Shown here in pieces: positions 46,601 through 56,879 of a DNA stretch of 64,000 bases (the first letter of the stretch is position 1; every line of letters begins with the position of its first letter). Position numbers and translations under genes: made by a program. The DNA comes from Ampullaceana balthica (lineage: Eukaryota; Mollusca; Gastropoda; Lymnaeidae): assembly GCA_944989445.1 (NCBI GenBank), contig CALYLW010000695.1, forward strand, positions 519,233 through 583,232. Direction: 5' to 3'. The notes beneath the pieces were generated by a model, which saw only the letters and a program-made list of their open reading frames with translations, ran no database searches and was not told where the DNA came from.

Positions 46601-49600
46601 TCTGTTTCTATTCATGGCCTGGTTCTTATCATTATTTGAATGCTTCGCCTGCATGGCCTCCAAGACTGAATGGCGTGTCGCGGATTTTTTGGGGGTTGAC
46701 TTACAACACACTTGAGACTTGTAGAAACTGTGAAATGTTTCTAATAAACGAATAACTGATCCTAACACACGCGTAAGTTTACCAAATAGGGTCCTCATAA
46801 ATAATTCAGCAAACCGCGGGAAATTACTAAATATAGAAGCTGCGCGAGAGGTGCAAAAGGAGAGTAGGTTGTAAACTTAAAGTCAGATGCAATTTTTTTT
46901 TAATTTTCAGAGAAAACAAAACATTATTTGAATGACACGGTTTTCCAGGATTTTTTTTTCGCGCCCGATATTTGCGTTTTCCTTCCCCGTTATCAGGCCT
47001 CAATATGGAATTCGGGCATCGCTGATTTAACGCGTATAATACAGAGACTGCTTGCTGACGTCATTGTGACGTTAATGTTATGGTTTAAAGTTTACGAGCT
47101 TGAAAACTTTTTTAATATAAAAAAAAACACGTTGACTTGCGTCATCAGTTGCCGAGGCGTTGACGAGCGCTACCTTTTCATTCACAACCATGTCGTGACA
47201 AGGTCACCTTCTGTTTTCTTTCTTCTATTTTTTCTTCTTCTTTTTTTAAAAATAATATAATAAAGTTCTAAAATAAGCCTAGTATTTCCGGTGTTCATTC
47301 ATGAAATTCAGGAGTTACGCTCGTAGATAAACACGTGGGTTTGAATGTTATTGTTGTTTATACTTGTTTGAAATGGTTGAAATTCACGTTTGCATGCATG
47401 ATCTCCGGAAAACGGTGGAGGGGGGGTGAATTTAGTGGTTTAATAAATGATGTGTTTGATAGGTATCTGAATCACCAATAGACTAACTGACTAACACAGT
47501 GAGCTGATACTGATACTTTCATGACCGTCACCCCAAGGATGCTGGCAGGACATTTCGACCATGGGCATTTCAACCCCACGACGTTTCGAAAAAAGCAGTT
47601 TTTAAAAAAAATATTAAATTTAAAATATAATATGTAATGACTATATATAATATATCATGAAACAATTTTTTTTTAAAAACAGTCGACTCTATGCATTAAA
47701 TATATATAGCTTTTTTGACAATATCAAATAGGTTTATCTGAGCATGGGTCCAAGGAAACAATGATAAATAGGTGTTTTAATTTCAAATTGTGTGTACAAT
47801 ATACCATCAATAGAAATTCAAACAACATCGTGTAATGTATAACCTAGCGAGCCAGAGAAAGTTCATTAATATCATCCTCTGACACGTAACACGGTACTTG
47901 GATGGGGGGGGGGTGTGGAGATATCACGAGAAGTCTAGCAAGACCATGGACTGGACTGGACGTTGTCTGGCACATGTCTCATTTTGACATGTTACCAGGG
48001 CAAGGCCAGGTGACCACCACAGAACACCAGGTTCTGGCCAGAGTTATGGGAAAGGTGAATAAAGTGGGGGGGGGCAGAGAGAATGTGGGAACCTTCATAA
48101 AGGACTATCGTACAACATGATAATTTTATTGTCCGGTTACATGGGATCGTATGTGGGGAGGGGGGGGGGACGGGGCATCGCTAAAAAAAATACTCACCTT
48201 AAAAACCCTACTGGGAATTCCCGTGTCCCTCAAACATTTCTGGCAAACTGTGTCTGAGGTCCTGTTGCAGGCGGCTACCTCTGCCGAGAAAAAGTCGCAT
48301 CGCTTGCACGGGACACAGCTGTCATGGGAGAAAAAACTTCCTTTGGGGCACTTGAATGTTGGGGTCTTCGGTACACTAATACGGAGACCACTGCTCTGTG
48401 AAAGTAGCACATAAAAGTAATTGAGCAACGAAACAATTTAGGGAGGAAAGCAGACGGGTAGGCGTGGGAGACACAGTGGCGGGTTGGCGTGGGAGACACA
48501 GTGGCGGGTTGGCGTGGGAGGCACAGTGGCGGGTTGGCGTGGGAGACACAGTATCGGGTTGGCGTGGGAGACACAGTGGCGGGTTGGCGTGGGAGACACA
48601 GTGGCGGGTTGGCGTGGGAGACACAGTGGCGGGTTGGCGTGGGAGACACAGTGGAGGGTTGGCGTGGGAGACACAGTGGCGGGTTGGCGTGGGAGACACA
48701 GTGGCGGGTTGGCCAACGAACAACAGCCGTCGCCCAACGCGTTCACGCCGTCTGCGACCTATAACAACTCTGAGGTTATACGCGTCGAATTGTCAGTCGT
48801 TGATTGGGCCACCAAACAAACCTGATGACATGCCCCGAACCCTTCGAACTCTCAAAGGTCGTTTGAATACAACCTACAAATTCTCTCCTCCTTAGTTAAA
48901 TCTTATCTTATCTTATCAACACAGACGCTCCTTCTAAGCACAAGATAATTGCGTCCACAGACCATGACAGATGATCTGTTGGCAAGTAATGCAGCGTTCA
49001 CAGGCCACGGCTTTGTGGGTTCCACGCATTACCCAGCCGCCTAACTAGTGTTAGGTACCCATGGGTGACTCAGGGACGCCCTAGGCCCCGGGAACAAATC
49101 ATTGCCTTGACATGGATTCGAGCCCGTGACAATCGGTACGCCAGTCGAGCGCGCTGCCACTCGACCACCGCGTCCCAAGCAGTTATCAGCGGTCTGGTTC
49201 TCGCAAACCTTTATACTCTGACGCAACAAAATGTGTCCATTCCCAGGAATTTCAAAGCACCTAAATCTTATTTAAAAAAAAACTTTTTCCTCCCTTCTTT
49301 TCCTTTATTTTCCAACGAGCGGGCATGGGTACAGACAGCTATGCTCGTTGGTTCAGCTCTAATGTCTATGTTGTAAGGATACCAATACGCAACAAACAAA
49401 AATGGTCAAACAGGAAGTAAATTAAAGACATCCGAAACGACGTGATCTCCCGTTAAAGTACGCTTGAAACATGCCACCTCTCTACACGGAGGCACGTGAC
49501 TTGACTTTCAGACCTGAACTTGTGTGGGGTGTACCAAATACATAGCCGCACAGCTGCCGACCATTCTGCTGTTTAAATATTCGAACTTGTGTAAAGTCAG

Positions 49601-52600
49601 ATCAACTGCAGAGCCCTTTACCAGTTTCAAACATTCAAATATTCAGCTTCTAAATATTCCGATAGGTATCTATGCTCAGCCATTGAAGAATTCAGCGATT
49701 CAACTACTTTTGTTTGGAACCATAAAGTATTAGGTTATTCAGCTGTTGAACTATATACCTATTGCACTACACAGCTAGTGTGCTGCATAGCTGTTTTACT
49801 ATAAATCTTTTAAACTATTTTACTTTCGAACTATACAGCTATTCAGTTGTTCACATATTGAAATATTCTGCTACTCCTGTATTTAACTATTCAGTCATTT
49901 GGCTAAGGAAATAATATACATATGTGGACGGGTACATTCGGAATGATGGGATGAAGCCGGAGTGAGTTTCAATGTGTTCTGATGAATGCCGTCCACTCAG
50001 CTTTTAGTCATGACTCAGTTGAACACGTGGGCGAAAGTTTCTGTCATGCCATGCATTGACTTCTTTGGTGTCAAGGTTTAATCAATAAACCAATGACATT
50101 TATTTCAACCAAACGCCAAAGAGTTCTTTCAATCTCCTGTTTTAGAAACTACGTGGGTCTGTGTGTGGAAAACTTGAGAGAAATGTATAAGTCCACTGCA
50201 GAGACGTCACTAGGTTTGGCGTCACCCGGTGAGATAGCTCATGGTGTCACCCCCCTCACGACTTACCCCATAGACCTCCTCCGTGTCTGTCAGTGCCAAA
50301 TGAGGGTAACATACAGACTTTTGCAGTTTGATGTGACCCCCTTGTAATTAATGTCACCCGGTGCGGTCAACACACCCCCTCAGTGACTCTCACCCCCCCC
50401 CCAGTTACGCCTGTAATCCACTGGGAGTGTAACGAAATAGAACCATCTGCAGTTTTGTAAACATATAAGTTTTAAAATAACAAGACGTTGGCCAATGAAA
50501 CGTTGACATATGACTCCGCAAAAGAACGTGTTGTTGTTTTTTTATCAGGCAATCCCACGTTTAAAAGCTAAATTTAGACGTGACGACTGTCTACACTTAA
50601 AGGTGACCGTAAAATGTCCAAATATAGAAACAATCCATTATTAAAAAATCGTTTTCGGAATGTAACAGCTACGGAAATAAAGCGTCGCTTCATGAGCTTC
50701 GAAGTGCATCTATGTTAAAGCCCATCCCTAACCCTAAGCCAATGTTCCATCCAAGGTGCGTTTATCTGGGTGCAGAGTAAAAATAACAACTCGCGTGCGA
50801 AGTTGCACATAGTCCATTTTTTGTGCAATATTTTTTTCTAAATTTGCTGCGCGGTCATTATTAACTCCCGCAAATTGAAGAGGCTGCTGGATAAACGGAT
50901 ATACTGGCATTGCACATGCCAGAGCCTACTGGATAAACGGATATACTGGCCTTGCTCATGCCGGAGCCTACTGAATAAACGGATATACTGTCATGTATTC
51001 TTTGCCAAGGCGTTGCTAGTTTATACACTATACTGTCGTGTACATGTTCTAGGAATCGGTCGTTCACGTAACAACACCATCGATGTGTACCATGGCTTGT
51101 GTTTGTTCGCGTACAAAAAAAAAGAAGGGAAATAAACCCACTAAAACAGATGTGTTGATCAAGTAAGAGTTGTTACTTCCTGAAAATAGTTTCACTGACA
51201 TTGTTCAGGAACCCGGAAGGTAACTTTAATATCATTGCAACTATCATCATAAATGTAACGAGGAAAAGATTTCTCTATGAGTTAAAAGCAATACATATTG
51301 ATCGTTCAGAAACTGTTGTGTTTATGCTTCCTTCATTGAGTGTGTTTGGACAAAAGGGGTAAATTGGTGGGAGGCATGTTATATACCAATAAAGACCAGA
51401 TAGAAGTAAAATCACAATTTTACTGCATGAAAACACCCGACATTGAAACCTCCAAAATGTCTTACTCGCAAGAAGTTCAGGGGATACGGTGGTCGAAGTG
51501 GCAGCGCGCTCGACTGGCGTACCGACGGTCACGGGTTCGAATCCCTGGGAAGCCATGGATTTGCTCCCGGGGCCTAGGGCGTCCCCGAGTCCACCCAGCT
51601 TCGAGTGGGTACCTAACGCATAGTTAGGGAAAATAAAAGGCGGCTGGGTAATGCGTGGAACCCTTATAGCCGTGGCATGTGAACGCTGCATCACTTGCCA
51701 AAATCAACTGCTGCCTTGCAGATGGTCTTGGCTGACCAAAGGCTATGGAAGCACATCCAGAAAAAACAGCAGGCTGAAGTCGGAGACCACGGGCCATTTG
51801 GCGCAAAACTCGTCGGCACGCAATACTCAAATTGAGAACGAAGAAGAAGAAGAAGAAGAAGCAAGAAGTTCAAATTTATTTGTTACTGAGAATACACACA
51901 AAAAGTCGTAGGTAGAACAATTTAAAGGTTTTAATTTTTAACTTTTTTTTTAAACGCCATCAAATTTTACTGGAGCATAAAAAACGACTAGTAAACCCGA
52001 GTCATATATTTAGACTCCATTTATTCACACGAACTTTACAAAAATGGTGGCCAAAGTTTTCTTACAGAGTAAAGATATTGCTAGGGTGTTTTCCTTTTTT
52101 CTATCTGTTCAACTCGTCAGAAATCCCCAGGTAACACGCAGTATAAGGTCAGACTAAGGCGAACGGAATCATTTTTCGCGACGCAGTACTAACGCGACAG
52201 GGCTTGGATATTTGAAACGCTCTGATTCACGTCTCATGACTGGATCCCGTTAAAAAAAATGTTCAGTTGCGTAACTCGGCTGAAGTGGATAAGTATATCA
52301 CAACTGTTGCGTAAGAGAGAAAAATGCCATGCGTCATTGAGGGACTCTTGCCCGTGAGTGACCTCGTAAGGGGGCGTCATAATCTATTATTGTATGTGCT
52401 GACGCCCCAGGGTTGTTGGGTTGGGGGCGAGAGGGTGTGGTCAGACTTGTACAGTCATTGAAACAAATGAGTGGGGAGGGGGAGGGCCACTTCAGATAAT
52501 ATCACATATCGACCGTGACCGTCATTTGAAGACAAGGGCGTCAACGACGCCTCCCCCCCCCCAGACCTGGGGAGCCGTAACTAACCAAGTCACGTGCCAC

Positions 52601-53771
52601 AGTTGTTATGTAATAAGCGTGTCATATTGACCTATCTGGCACGACTTCCTAGTATACCATAAATCTAGTTTTTCTTGTTCATTTCGCTAAAACAAATTGT
52701 TGAAATAATATCACGAAGTTTCAACACCTGTTAAAGCTATATTCCCTGTTGGTTTTAAGTGTATGCATTATGCTCTTTGTAAAACAGTGGAGTAGAACGA
52801 CGTAGGCGAACATAACGTTGCAGCATGCAGCCTCGTGCAGCAATGGTGTGGGAAGATGTGGGCGAATTGGAGGCGTATCTCCGTTTTGTTAAAAAATGTT
52901 GATTTTTTTTTAAAATTTAAATTTTCAGATTGTGTTTGTTCGTGAACTTAAGCTGGTAAAACCGAAGATCTCTTCCATAGTCACAAACTCTAGCTACCCA
53001 ACAAAGACCACTACCCATTGTCACAAACTTTGACCTCTATAAAGTTTCATTTTAACTTAATTTAAATGAGTCAGTTTTCTACATGAGTTGTAGGATTTAT
53101 ATCAAAATAATCTCGTTTCTTGTTCAATTTTGTAAGTGTACTTTTCTTTCAACAACGAAATAAAACTAAGAAGTTATACAATAGAACTTTTGAAACTATA
53201 TGCATTGTACCATTAAAAAAAAGAGTAATTATTAGCTTGTAAAGTTTATTTCGCTTTTCCCTGACATGATTCTACAACTAGAAAACGAATTATAAATTAA
53301 GATTTACTTAAGATTGGACCAAGCCGACTATTTTTAACTGTTCGTTTAAAAAAACAACAACTTTGGTTAGTGAGAACAGATTTCTAAATCAATGTCATTA
53401 TTAACCCATCATCACTTTTTCCATGAATTAACAATGACGTAATTCAATGACCTAAATACCAGGTGACGCTTCTTATCAAACTTAATACAAATTTCTTATA
53501 ACAAAAAATTGAACAATTTTTGTAAGACGTTTTTCATACAGTTCATACGTTATGAATAACATCTAAGAAATAAAACAAACTTTGCGACACTACTACTGGG
53601 GACTTGCGCCTATTTGTCCATCTGATCCGCCACTGTTTTTTTTTGTGTGTTTTTTTTTACCCCGCTTCGTAAAGAAAGTCCAAACACTAGAGTAGACAAA
53701 AGTAGTGTACTCACCTCTGAACACGTCAACAGACTTGTGAACACACAGACAAGAGACAAGGACACCTGCAT
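40220..53771 (-). CDS. TNF receptor superfamily-like membrane protein (six coding exons)
   Basis: Exons in gene order: 53771-53715, 48395-48198, 45548-45428, 44739-44629, 43395-43234, 40620-40220. They total 1050 nt, 349 residues plus TAA. All junctions use GT-AG and phases agree (0,0,1,1,1). Residues 1-18 are a signal peptide. Four cysteine-rich domains span about C35-C73, C89-C116, C119-C160 and C160-C198, with the family pattern CxxC...DxxCxxC. A Ser/Thr-rich stalk (217-255) with sequons at N220 and N237 leads to one helix, about 256-280, followed by Arg/Lys. The 69-residue tail shows no death domain or obvious TRAF motif. Such receptors bind TNF-family ligands at the cell surface. The orthologue is uncertain. 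The weak points are the GTTAGA donor of exon 5 and a GTGAGT inside the last exon that could end it early. Confidence 0.85.
41362..41450. repeat. 29-bp tandem repeat, three copies, receptor intron 5
   Basis: The unit AAAATCAACAATAAATATGA ACACATGCT is repeated three times with almost no change. Confidence 0.9.
42679..42897. mobile_element. Short hAT-like MITE, family B, in receptor intron 5
   Basis: CAAAGGTGGCCAAAAACGCG at one end and GGTCTGGCCACGCCTG at the other. It is the inverted relative of 10899-11101 and more complete. The flanking 8-mers GTGTATAA and GTTTAGAG do not match well. On the gene strand it supplies an AATAAA at 42785-42790. Confidence 0.7.
43234..43395 (-). CDS. Receptor exon 5: fourth cysteine-rich domain
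   Basis: The acceptor TCTCTGTTACAG precedes 43395. The 162-nt exon encodes FYRDSGRNMCFKCHSCLPGQ and a C-rich end with KMCSG, then NLEDK. The donor AAAG|GTTAGA is weak; if it is not used, the frame reads one glycine and stops at TAG (43231-43229). Confidence 0.85.
43491..43706. mobile_element. Short hAT MITE, family A, in receptor intron 4
   Basis: The body is 43499-43698 (200 bp), from AGGAGGCGTAACTAG to CTAGTGACGCCTCTG. The flanks AACGTATG and AACTTATG match at 7 of 8. It is closely related to 9324-9514 and 50198-50413. Confidence 0.85.
44629..44739 (-). CDS. Receptor exon 4: third cysteine-rich domain
   Basis: The acceptor TTCTCCCCAG and donor CCAG|GTGAGT bound a 111-nt phase 1-1 exon. 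It encodes SYAPYCVPCTDCGNMEVVSP and TATTDAVCGACKPG, matching the TNFR CxxCxxC...C...DxxCxxC spacing. Confidence 0.9.
45428..45548 (-). CDS. Receptor exon 3: second cysteine-rich domain
   Basis: The acceptor TTGTATTTCAG and donor TAGTG|GTAAGT bound 121 nt (phase 0 to 1). It encodes NPTCKKMCSPCGPGKYVKKA, then a Lys-rich segment ending TKCGKCQKGSFS. The Lys density (12 of 40 residues) is unusual for this domain. Confidence 0.88.
45779..45990. repeat. 29-bp minisatellite, seven copies, receptor intron 2
   Basis: The unit AGCCAGCTAGAGACGACACG GTTCTACGG is repeated seven times with virtually no divergence. Confidence 0.95.
46368..46546. mobile_element. Short hAT-like element in receptor intron 2
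   Basis: CAGAGGCGTGGCGAAGTGGG faces CATCCTGGCTACGCCACTG across 179 bp. The flanks CTGCCATC and CCGTCATC agree at 6 of 8. The ends resemble those of the 11441-13407 element. Confidence 0.6.
48198..48395 (-). CDS. Receptor exon 2: first cysteine-rich domain
   Basis: The acceptor CTTTCACAG and donor TTTAAG|GTGAGT bound 198 nt, phase 0 to 0. It encodes a short linker then KCPKGSFFSHDSCVPCKRCD and ACNRTSDTVCQKC, a full TNFR module with sequon N63-R-T. Gene-strand sequence only about 57 bp upstream is a minisatellite. Confidence 0.9.
48455..48713. repeat. 24-bp minisatellite next to receptor exon 2
   Basis: About 11 units of GGAGACACAGTGGCGGGTTGGCGT with rare substitutions. All six frames stay open, so long frames here are artefacts. 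On the gene strand it is C/T-rich and lies just inside intron 1 before the exon 2 acceptor. Confidence 0.95.
48899..49176 (-). mobile_element. tRNA-derived SINE, family S, LINE-type 3' tail
   Basis: On the minus strand: GGTGGTCGAGTGGCAGCGCG (A-box region), CACGGGCTCGAATCCATG (B box), a body with GGCGGCTGGGTAATGCGTGG and GTGAACGCTGCATTACTTGC, and a tail GGACGCAATTATCTTGTGCT TAGAAGGAGCGTCTG ending GATAAGATAAGAT. It lies in receptor intron 1, in gene orientation. Confidence 0.9.
50198..50413. mobile_element. Short hAT MITE, family A, in receptor intron 1
   Basis: Inverted copy relative to 43499-43698: CAGAGACGTCACTAGGTTTG at one end and GTTACGCCTG at the other, with GGTGTCACCCCCCTCACGAC inside. 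The flanks contain TCCACTG on both sides, but the exact duplication is unclear. Confidence 0.8.
50886..51000. repeat. 41-bp tandem repeat, three copies
   Basis: The unit is GGATAAACGGATATACTGGC followed by ATTGCACATGCCAGAGCCTACT; the third copy diverges. It lies in receptor intron 1. Confidence 0.85.
51468..51872 (+). mobile_element. tRNA-derived SINE, family S head with a different tail, 12-bp TSD
   Basis: The body is 51480-51860. GCAAGAAGTTCA is perfectly duplicated at 51468-51479 and 51861-51872. The head has GGTGGTCGAAGTGGCAGCGC and GGGTTCGAATCCC, and the body matches the 48.9-kb copy through GTGAACGCTGCATCACTTGC. After about 51695 it diverges completely, into sequence ending in (GAA)n, instead of the GGAGCGTCTG/AGATAAG tail. 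Confidence 0.92.
53715..53771 (-). CDS. Receptor exon 1: signal peptide
   Basis: ATG at 53771 begins MQVSLSLVCVFTSLLTCSE, a classic short signal peptide, and ends phase 0 at TCAGAG|GTGAGT. This is the only ATG upstream of exon 2 that supplies a signal peptide in phase, which is why I chose it. Confidence 0.8.
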
Positions 53772-53806
53772 GTTGTGTGTAGGTAACCAATTGTTTGTGG
53801 TTTGAT
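53772..53806 (-). promoter_or_regulatory. 5' UTR start with possible upstream splice acceptor
   Basis: TATGTTTCTCCACAG ends at 53807, 35 bp before the ATG, and is a good acceptor with a pyrimidine tract. An upstream non-coding exon is likely if it is used. One candidate donor is CCAG|GTAAGA at 55530/55529. Confidence 0.4.
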
Positions 53807-54454
53807 CTGTGGAGAAACATACGACAATTTATACGCCTGGAGAATTTTATTTTTAAATATTAAAATGCCGCCTACGCAGACGCCTCCACTGATGTGTTCA
53901 TTTTTTTTAAACGACGATTGCATCAAACCTTCATTGTTTCACATGATCAGTGTTATTTGCTTTGGAAAGGGGGAGGGGGCGTTTAGGAAACGATCTTTTT
54001 TTGTTTAAAGTTACAAAACTCCATATGTGGTCAGTTCTATGTTTAATGTTTATTATGCTACTGCCTACCCGCTGTTGAAAGTACGTCACGCGTGATGTGG
54101 CTCAGGCTATTTATGTTGTCCACGTGAATGTTTAAGTGTGCGAGTGCTTGTGTGTGTGTGAGTGAGTATGAGTGTGGCAAGGGGGGGGGGAGATTCTGAA
54201 GTATGAGTTTAACACCAAATTAGAGCGTTTAATCAGGTGATTGTTCATCATTTTTTGTTTTTAGTTGTTGTTCAACTATGAGGTTAAACTATTAGACATA
54301 ACTGTGATGTCACATAGTACTGCTAAACAAAATTAAGAGACATGACGCAGGAGTTTACAAGTATAATGTTGTCTAACAGACGACACATCTCTCGCCATAA
54401 AATGAACAAAATTTAGGTTTATTTTTGGTTGTTTTAAAGTTAAAGTTAGTTGTC
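53807..54454. other. Region upstream of the receptor coding start
   Basis: AT-rich, with a (GT)n/G-run at 54145-54192. No clear TATA box or CpG-rich promoter could be defined. Confidence 0.4.
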
Positions 54455-54740
54455 CATTTAGTTGTATTGGAAAAGTAGGGTTATTTTGTTTTGTTTTTTC
54501 AAATAGTTTTAAAGCTAGGTTTACAGGTGTGAGTGTATAATCAATCGTGTATTTACCGGGGTAGTTGTATTTTAGGTTGTATTTTTTTCTTGTATAGTTA
54601 AGTGTATAATTTATTGCATAGTTATTTGTATAGTTAGTTGTATAGTTTGGCTTACGGCAAGGTGTGTAGTTATTTGTATAGCTAGTTGTGTAGTCAGAAG
54701 AATTGCTAGTTTTATAGTTAGGTTTATTGTTAGTTGTACG
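54455..54740. repeat. Degenerate TAGTTRTTTGTATAGTTAGT repeat
   Basis: Irregular 12-24-bp units of TTGTATAGTTAG and GTTATTTGTATAG over almost 290 bp. Confidence 0.65.
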
Positions 54741-54821
54741 CTTGCTATATTTTCAGTTGTATTTTTACGTGTACATCTATTTAGATGGTGACATGCATAG
54801 GTGTGGAGATAGGTGTATATT

Positions 54822-54905
54822 TTGGTATAATAATAATAATAATAAATTGATAATTTTTATAGCGCTGTTTCCCAGCAAGAAGCCGGGCTCACAGCGCTTT
54901 ACATG
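54822..54905. repeat. (AAT)n with a GCGCT hairpin module
   Basis: AATAATAATAATAATAAAT followed by TATAGCGCTGTTTCCCAGC and CACAGCGCTTTACATGG, where AGCGCT recurs as a stem. The same microsatellite-plus-GCGC module is common in marine and freshwater invertebrates (from memory). Confidence 0.6.
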
Positions 54906-55307
54906 GGGATAATAACATACATATAATAATTTGAAATATATATTTTCATAATAGCCACATAATAACAGTACGATTGCTTCAATTAAACTAACGCAAGTAA
55001 GGTGCAATGCTGTAACCAACTGAAATACATTCACAATGATTCTCATAATTATCACATGACCACGAAGATTGTTATAACTGATTTCATATGTTTTTTGGTG
55101 TACAGGTGCTTGGAGAAAAGAAAAAAAACCATTGAACTGAAAGGGCCAGACGTGCTATAACAAGATTACGCGCACACACCAAAGCTATATTCAAAAATGT
55201 TATTTATGAATATTGAACACATTTCTTGGGTGAATTTAGTTTTTGCATTCACATGGTAAGAGTCTTTTTTTTTCCAAATCCTTGAAGTACAATATGTTAC
55301 AAACTCA

Positions 55308-55393
55308 CCTTCAGTTTCATTTTTGAAAAACTCATAGCAACAGTTTCGGTTCTTAGTTAGATTAAATGCTCTACCGTTTGAAATAGGTTTCAT
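55308..55393 (-). other. Possible unassigned exon
   Basis: A minus-strand frame with NLTKNRNCCYEFFKNETEG ends at a strong donor match, GAAG|GTGAGT. The Cys-Cys pair and sequons suggest an extracellular protein, but there is no clear acceptor or ATG context and it is not in phase with the receptor exons. It could be chance. Confidence 0.2.
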
Positions 55394-56169
55394 ACATTAT
55401 AAAATGCGAATGGAAATAAGAGAAATCTTATCGTTGTAATGCAATAATTTATGCTAACACGATTAAACAAACTGTAGTAAATATCCAGAAATTAACGGTG
55501 TTCGTAGAGATTGTTGAAACTCGTCTTACCTGGCTGTCAGCTTGCGAAATAAGCCAAAGTTGATGCAGGTGAGGGGAATCCCCTGGGGAATTTATTCTAT
55601 TTAAAAAAACACACCATTTTTACCTAGTGGTATTCCCCAAAAGTTAATTATATTGCTAAGGTAAATGTCACGCTCTGTTTTCCTATTCATCTGTGGTATA
55701 AAATATTTCATTTGCGCATCATGGATCTGAGCACTTGTAAACAGATTCAATGTTGCTCGGCTCAAACTCATTGAATTTTCCTACAATCAAGGCTGCGAAA
55801 ATCCTGAATGTTGTTTAACTGCCTCACGGAGCGGTACTTTCGAATGTGAGACGGCGGTGGGTGATGGTTTGAGGGACAAGTTTGGTGGGGCCAGTCGGTA
55901 GCAGGAAGGTGAAGGGGGGGACGATGGCCTAGGGCAGTGGTTCTCAACCTATGGTCCGCGGACCACTGGTAGTCCGGTGAGATGTGCCCGGTGGTGCGCG
56001 AACAAATCATGAAATTTAAAAAAAAATAATAACTTAAGAACACGAAACGGCATAAAATTTTGTCAAATGTTGAATATATTGATTAATTTAAATTACTCGT
56101 TGGCGAGAGCATAGCGGCTTAAAAAATTATGTTTTGAGTCTATATTCACTTTTAGCTATACATATATAT

Positions 56170-56870
56170 ATATGCGTCATAGCAAATGATCAACCCAGAC
56201 CACAATGTGTAATATGCTCGCTAATGTTTGCAAATGAAGCGATGAAACCAGCAAAACTCAAAAGGCATCTGAAAACTAATCGTGTCTGCTCCGAGAAACC
56301 ATTGGAATACTTTTTTTGTCTAAAACATTCACTTGATGGTCAGAAGTCCTGCATACGACAAGCAACTAAAGTCAATCAAAAGGATTGAAGAGTATCATTT
56401 TTGTAGCTTTACGAGTTGCAAAGGTCAAATAGCATGGTTTGAAAAAGACTGTTTGAATTACGTGACGCTGTGAAAGAGTTTCTTGGATTTAAAAAATCGA
56501 AGCTTTGTTGATCATTTCAACGATAGCTTATGGGTTGCTGTTCTGGCTTACTTGGCTGACATTTTAGAAGAAATTAATAAACTTAATTCACCTCTGCATG
56601 GAAAGCAGACATATTTAATTACTCTCAGTGACATGTTGCATCAGAAAGTGATCTTGAAGAAATTTTTTAGTACTCGGAATGGTCCCAGAAAGCCTTTTTG
56701 CCCTTTGCAACATCATATCTTTGTAAATGTAAATTTTCTGCATTTTGTTTATAATTTATAATCAAGACAAAGCATCGTTTCCGACTTGAGGTTGATGATG
56801 AACTACGATGGAGCCTTTCAAGTATTACACCTCGTTTTGATGAGCTGAGCTCAAATGTACAAGGTCCGTA
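56170..56870 (+). pseudogene. hAT transposase fragments (ZBED5/FAM200-like)
   Basis: The first piece has PQCVICSLMFANEAMKPAKL followed by KRHLKTN, a BED zinc finger with its second Cys pair degraded. The second piece (56483-56640) has AVLAYLADILEEINKLNSPL and a SDMLHQKV tail. The third (near 56766-56870) is RFRLEVDDELRWSLSSITPR, the C-terminal end. The large catalytic middle is deleted. Confidence 0.8.
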
Positions 56871-56879
56871 CTAAACTAA

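Noticed and set aside
46553..46798. An 81-codon minus-strand frame in receptor intron 2
   Set aside because: No recognised content, and including it would not be needed for phase; probably chance.
48438..48895. Several 90-140-codon frames on both strands
   Set aside because: They are translations of the 24-bp minisatellite in receptor intron 1.
51484..51580. A tRNA gene suggested by good A and B boxes
   Set aside because: No cloverleaf could be completed. The sequence is the head of a SINE with a long body, tail and 12-bp target duplication.
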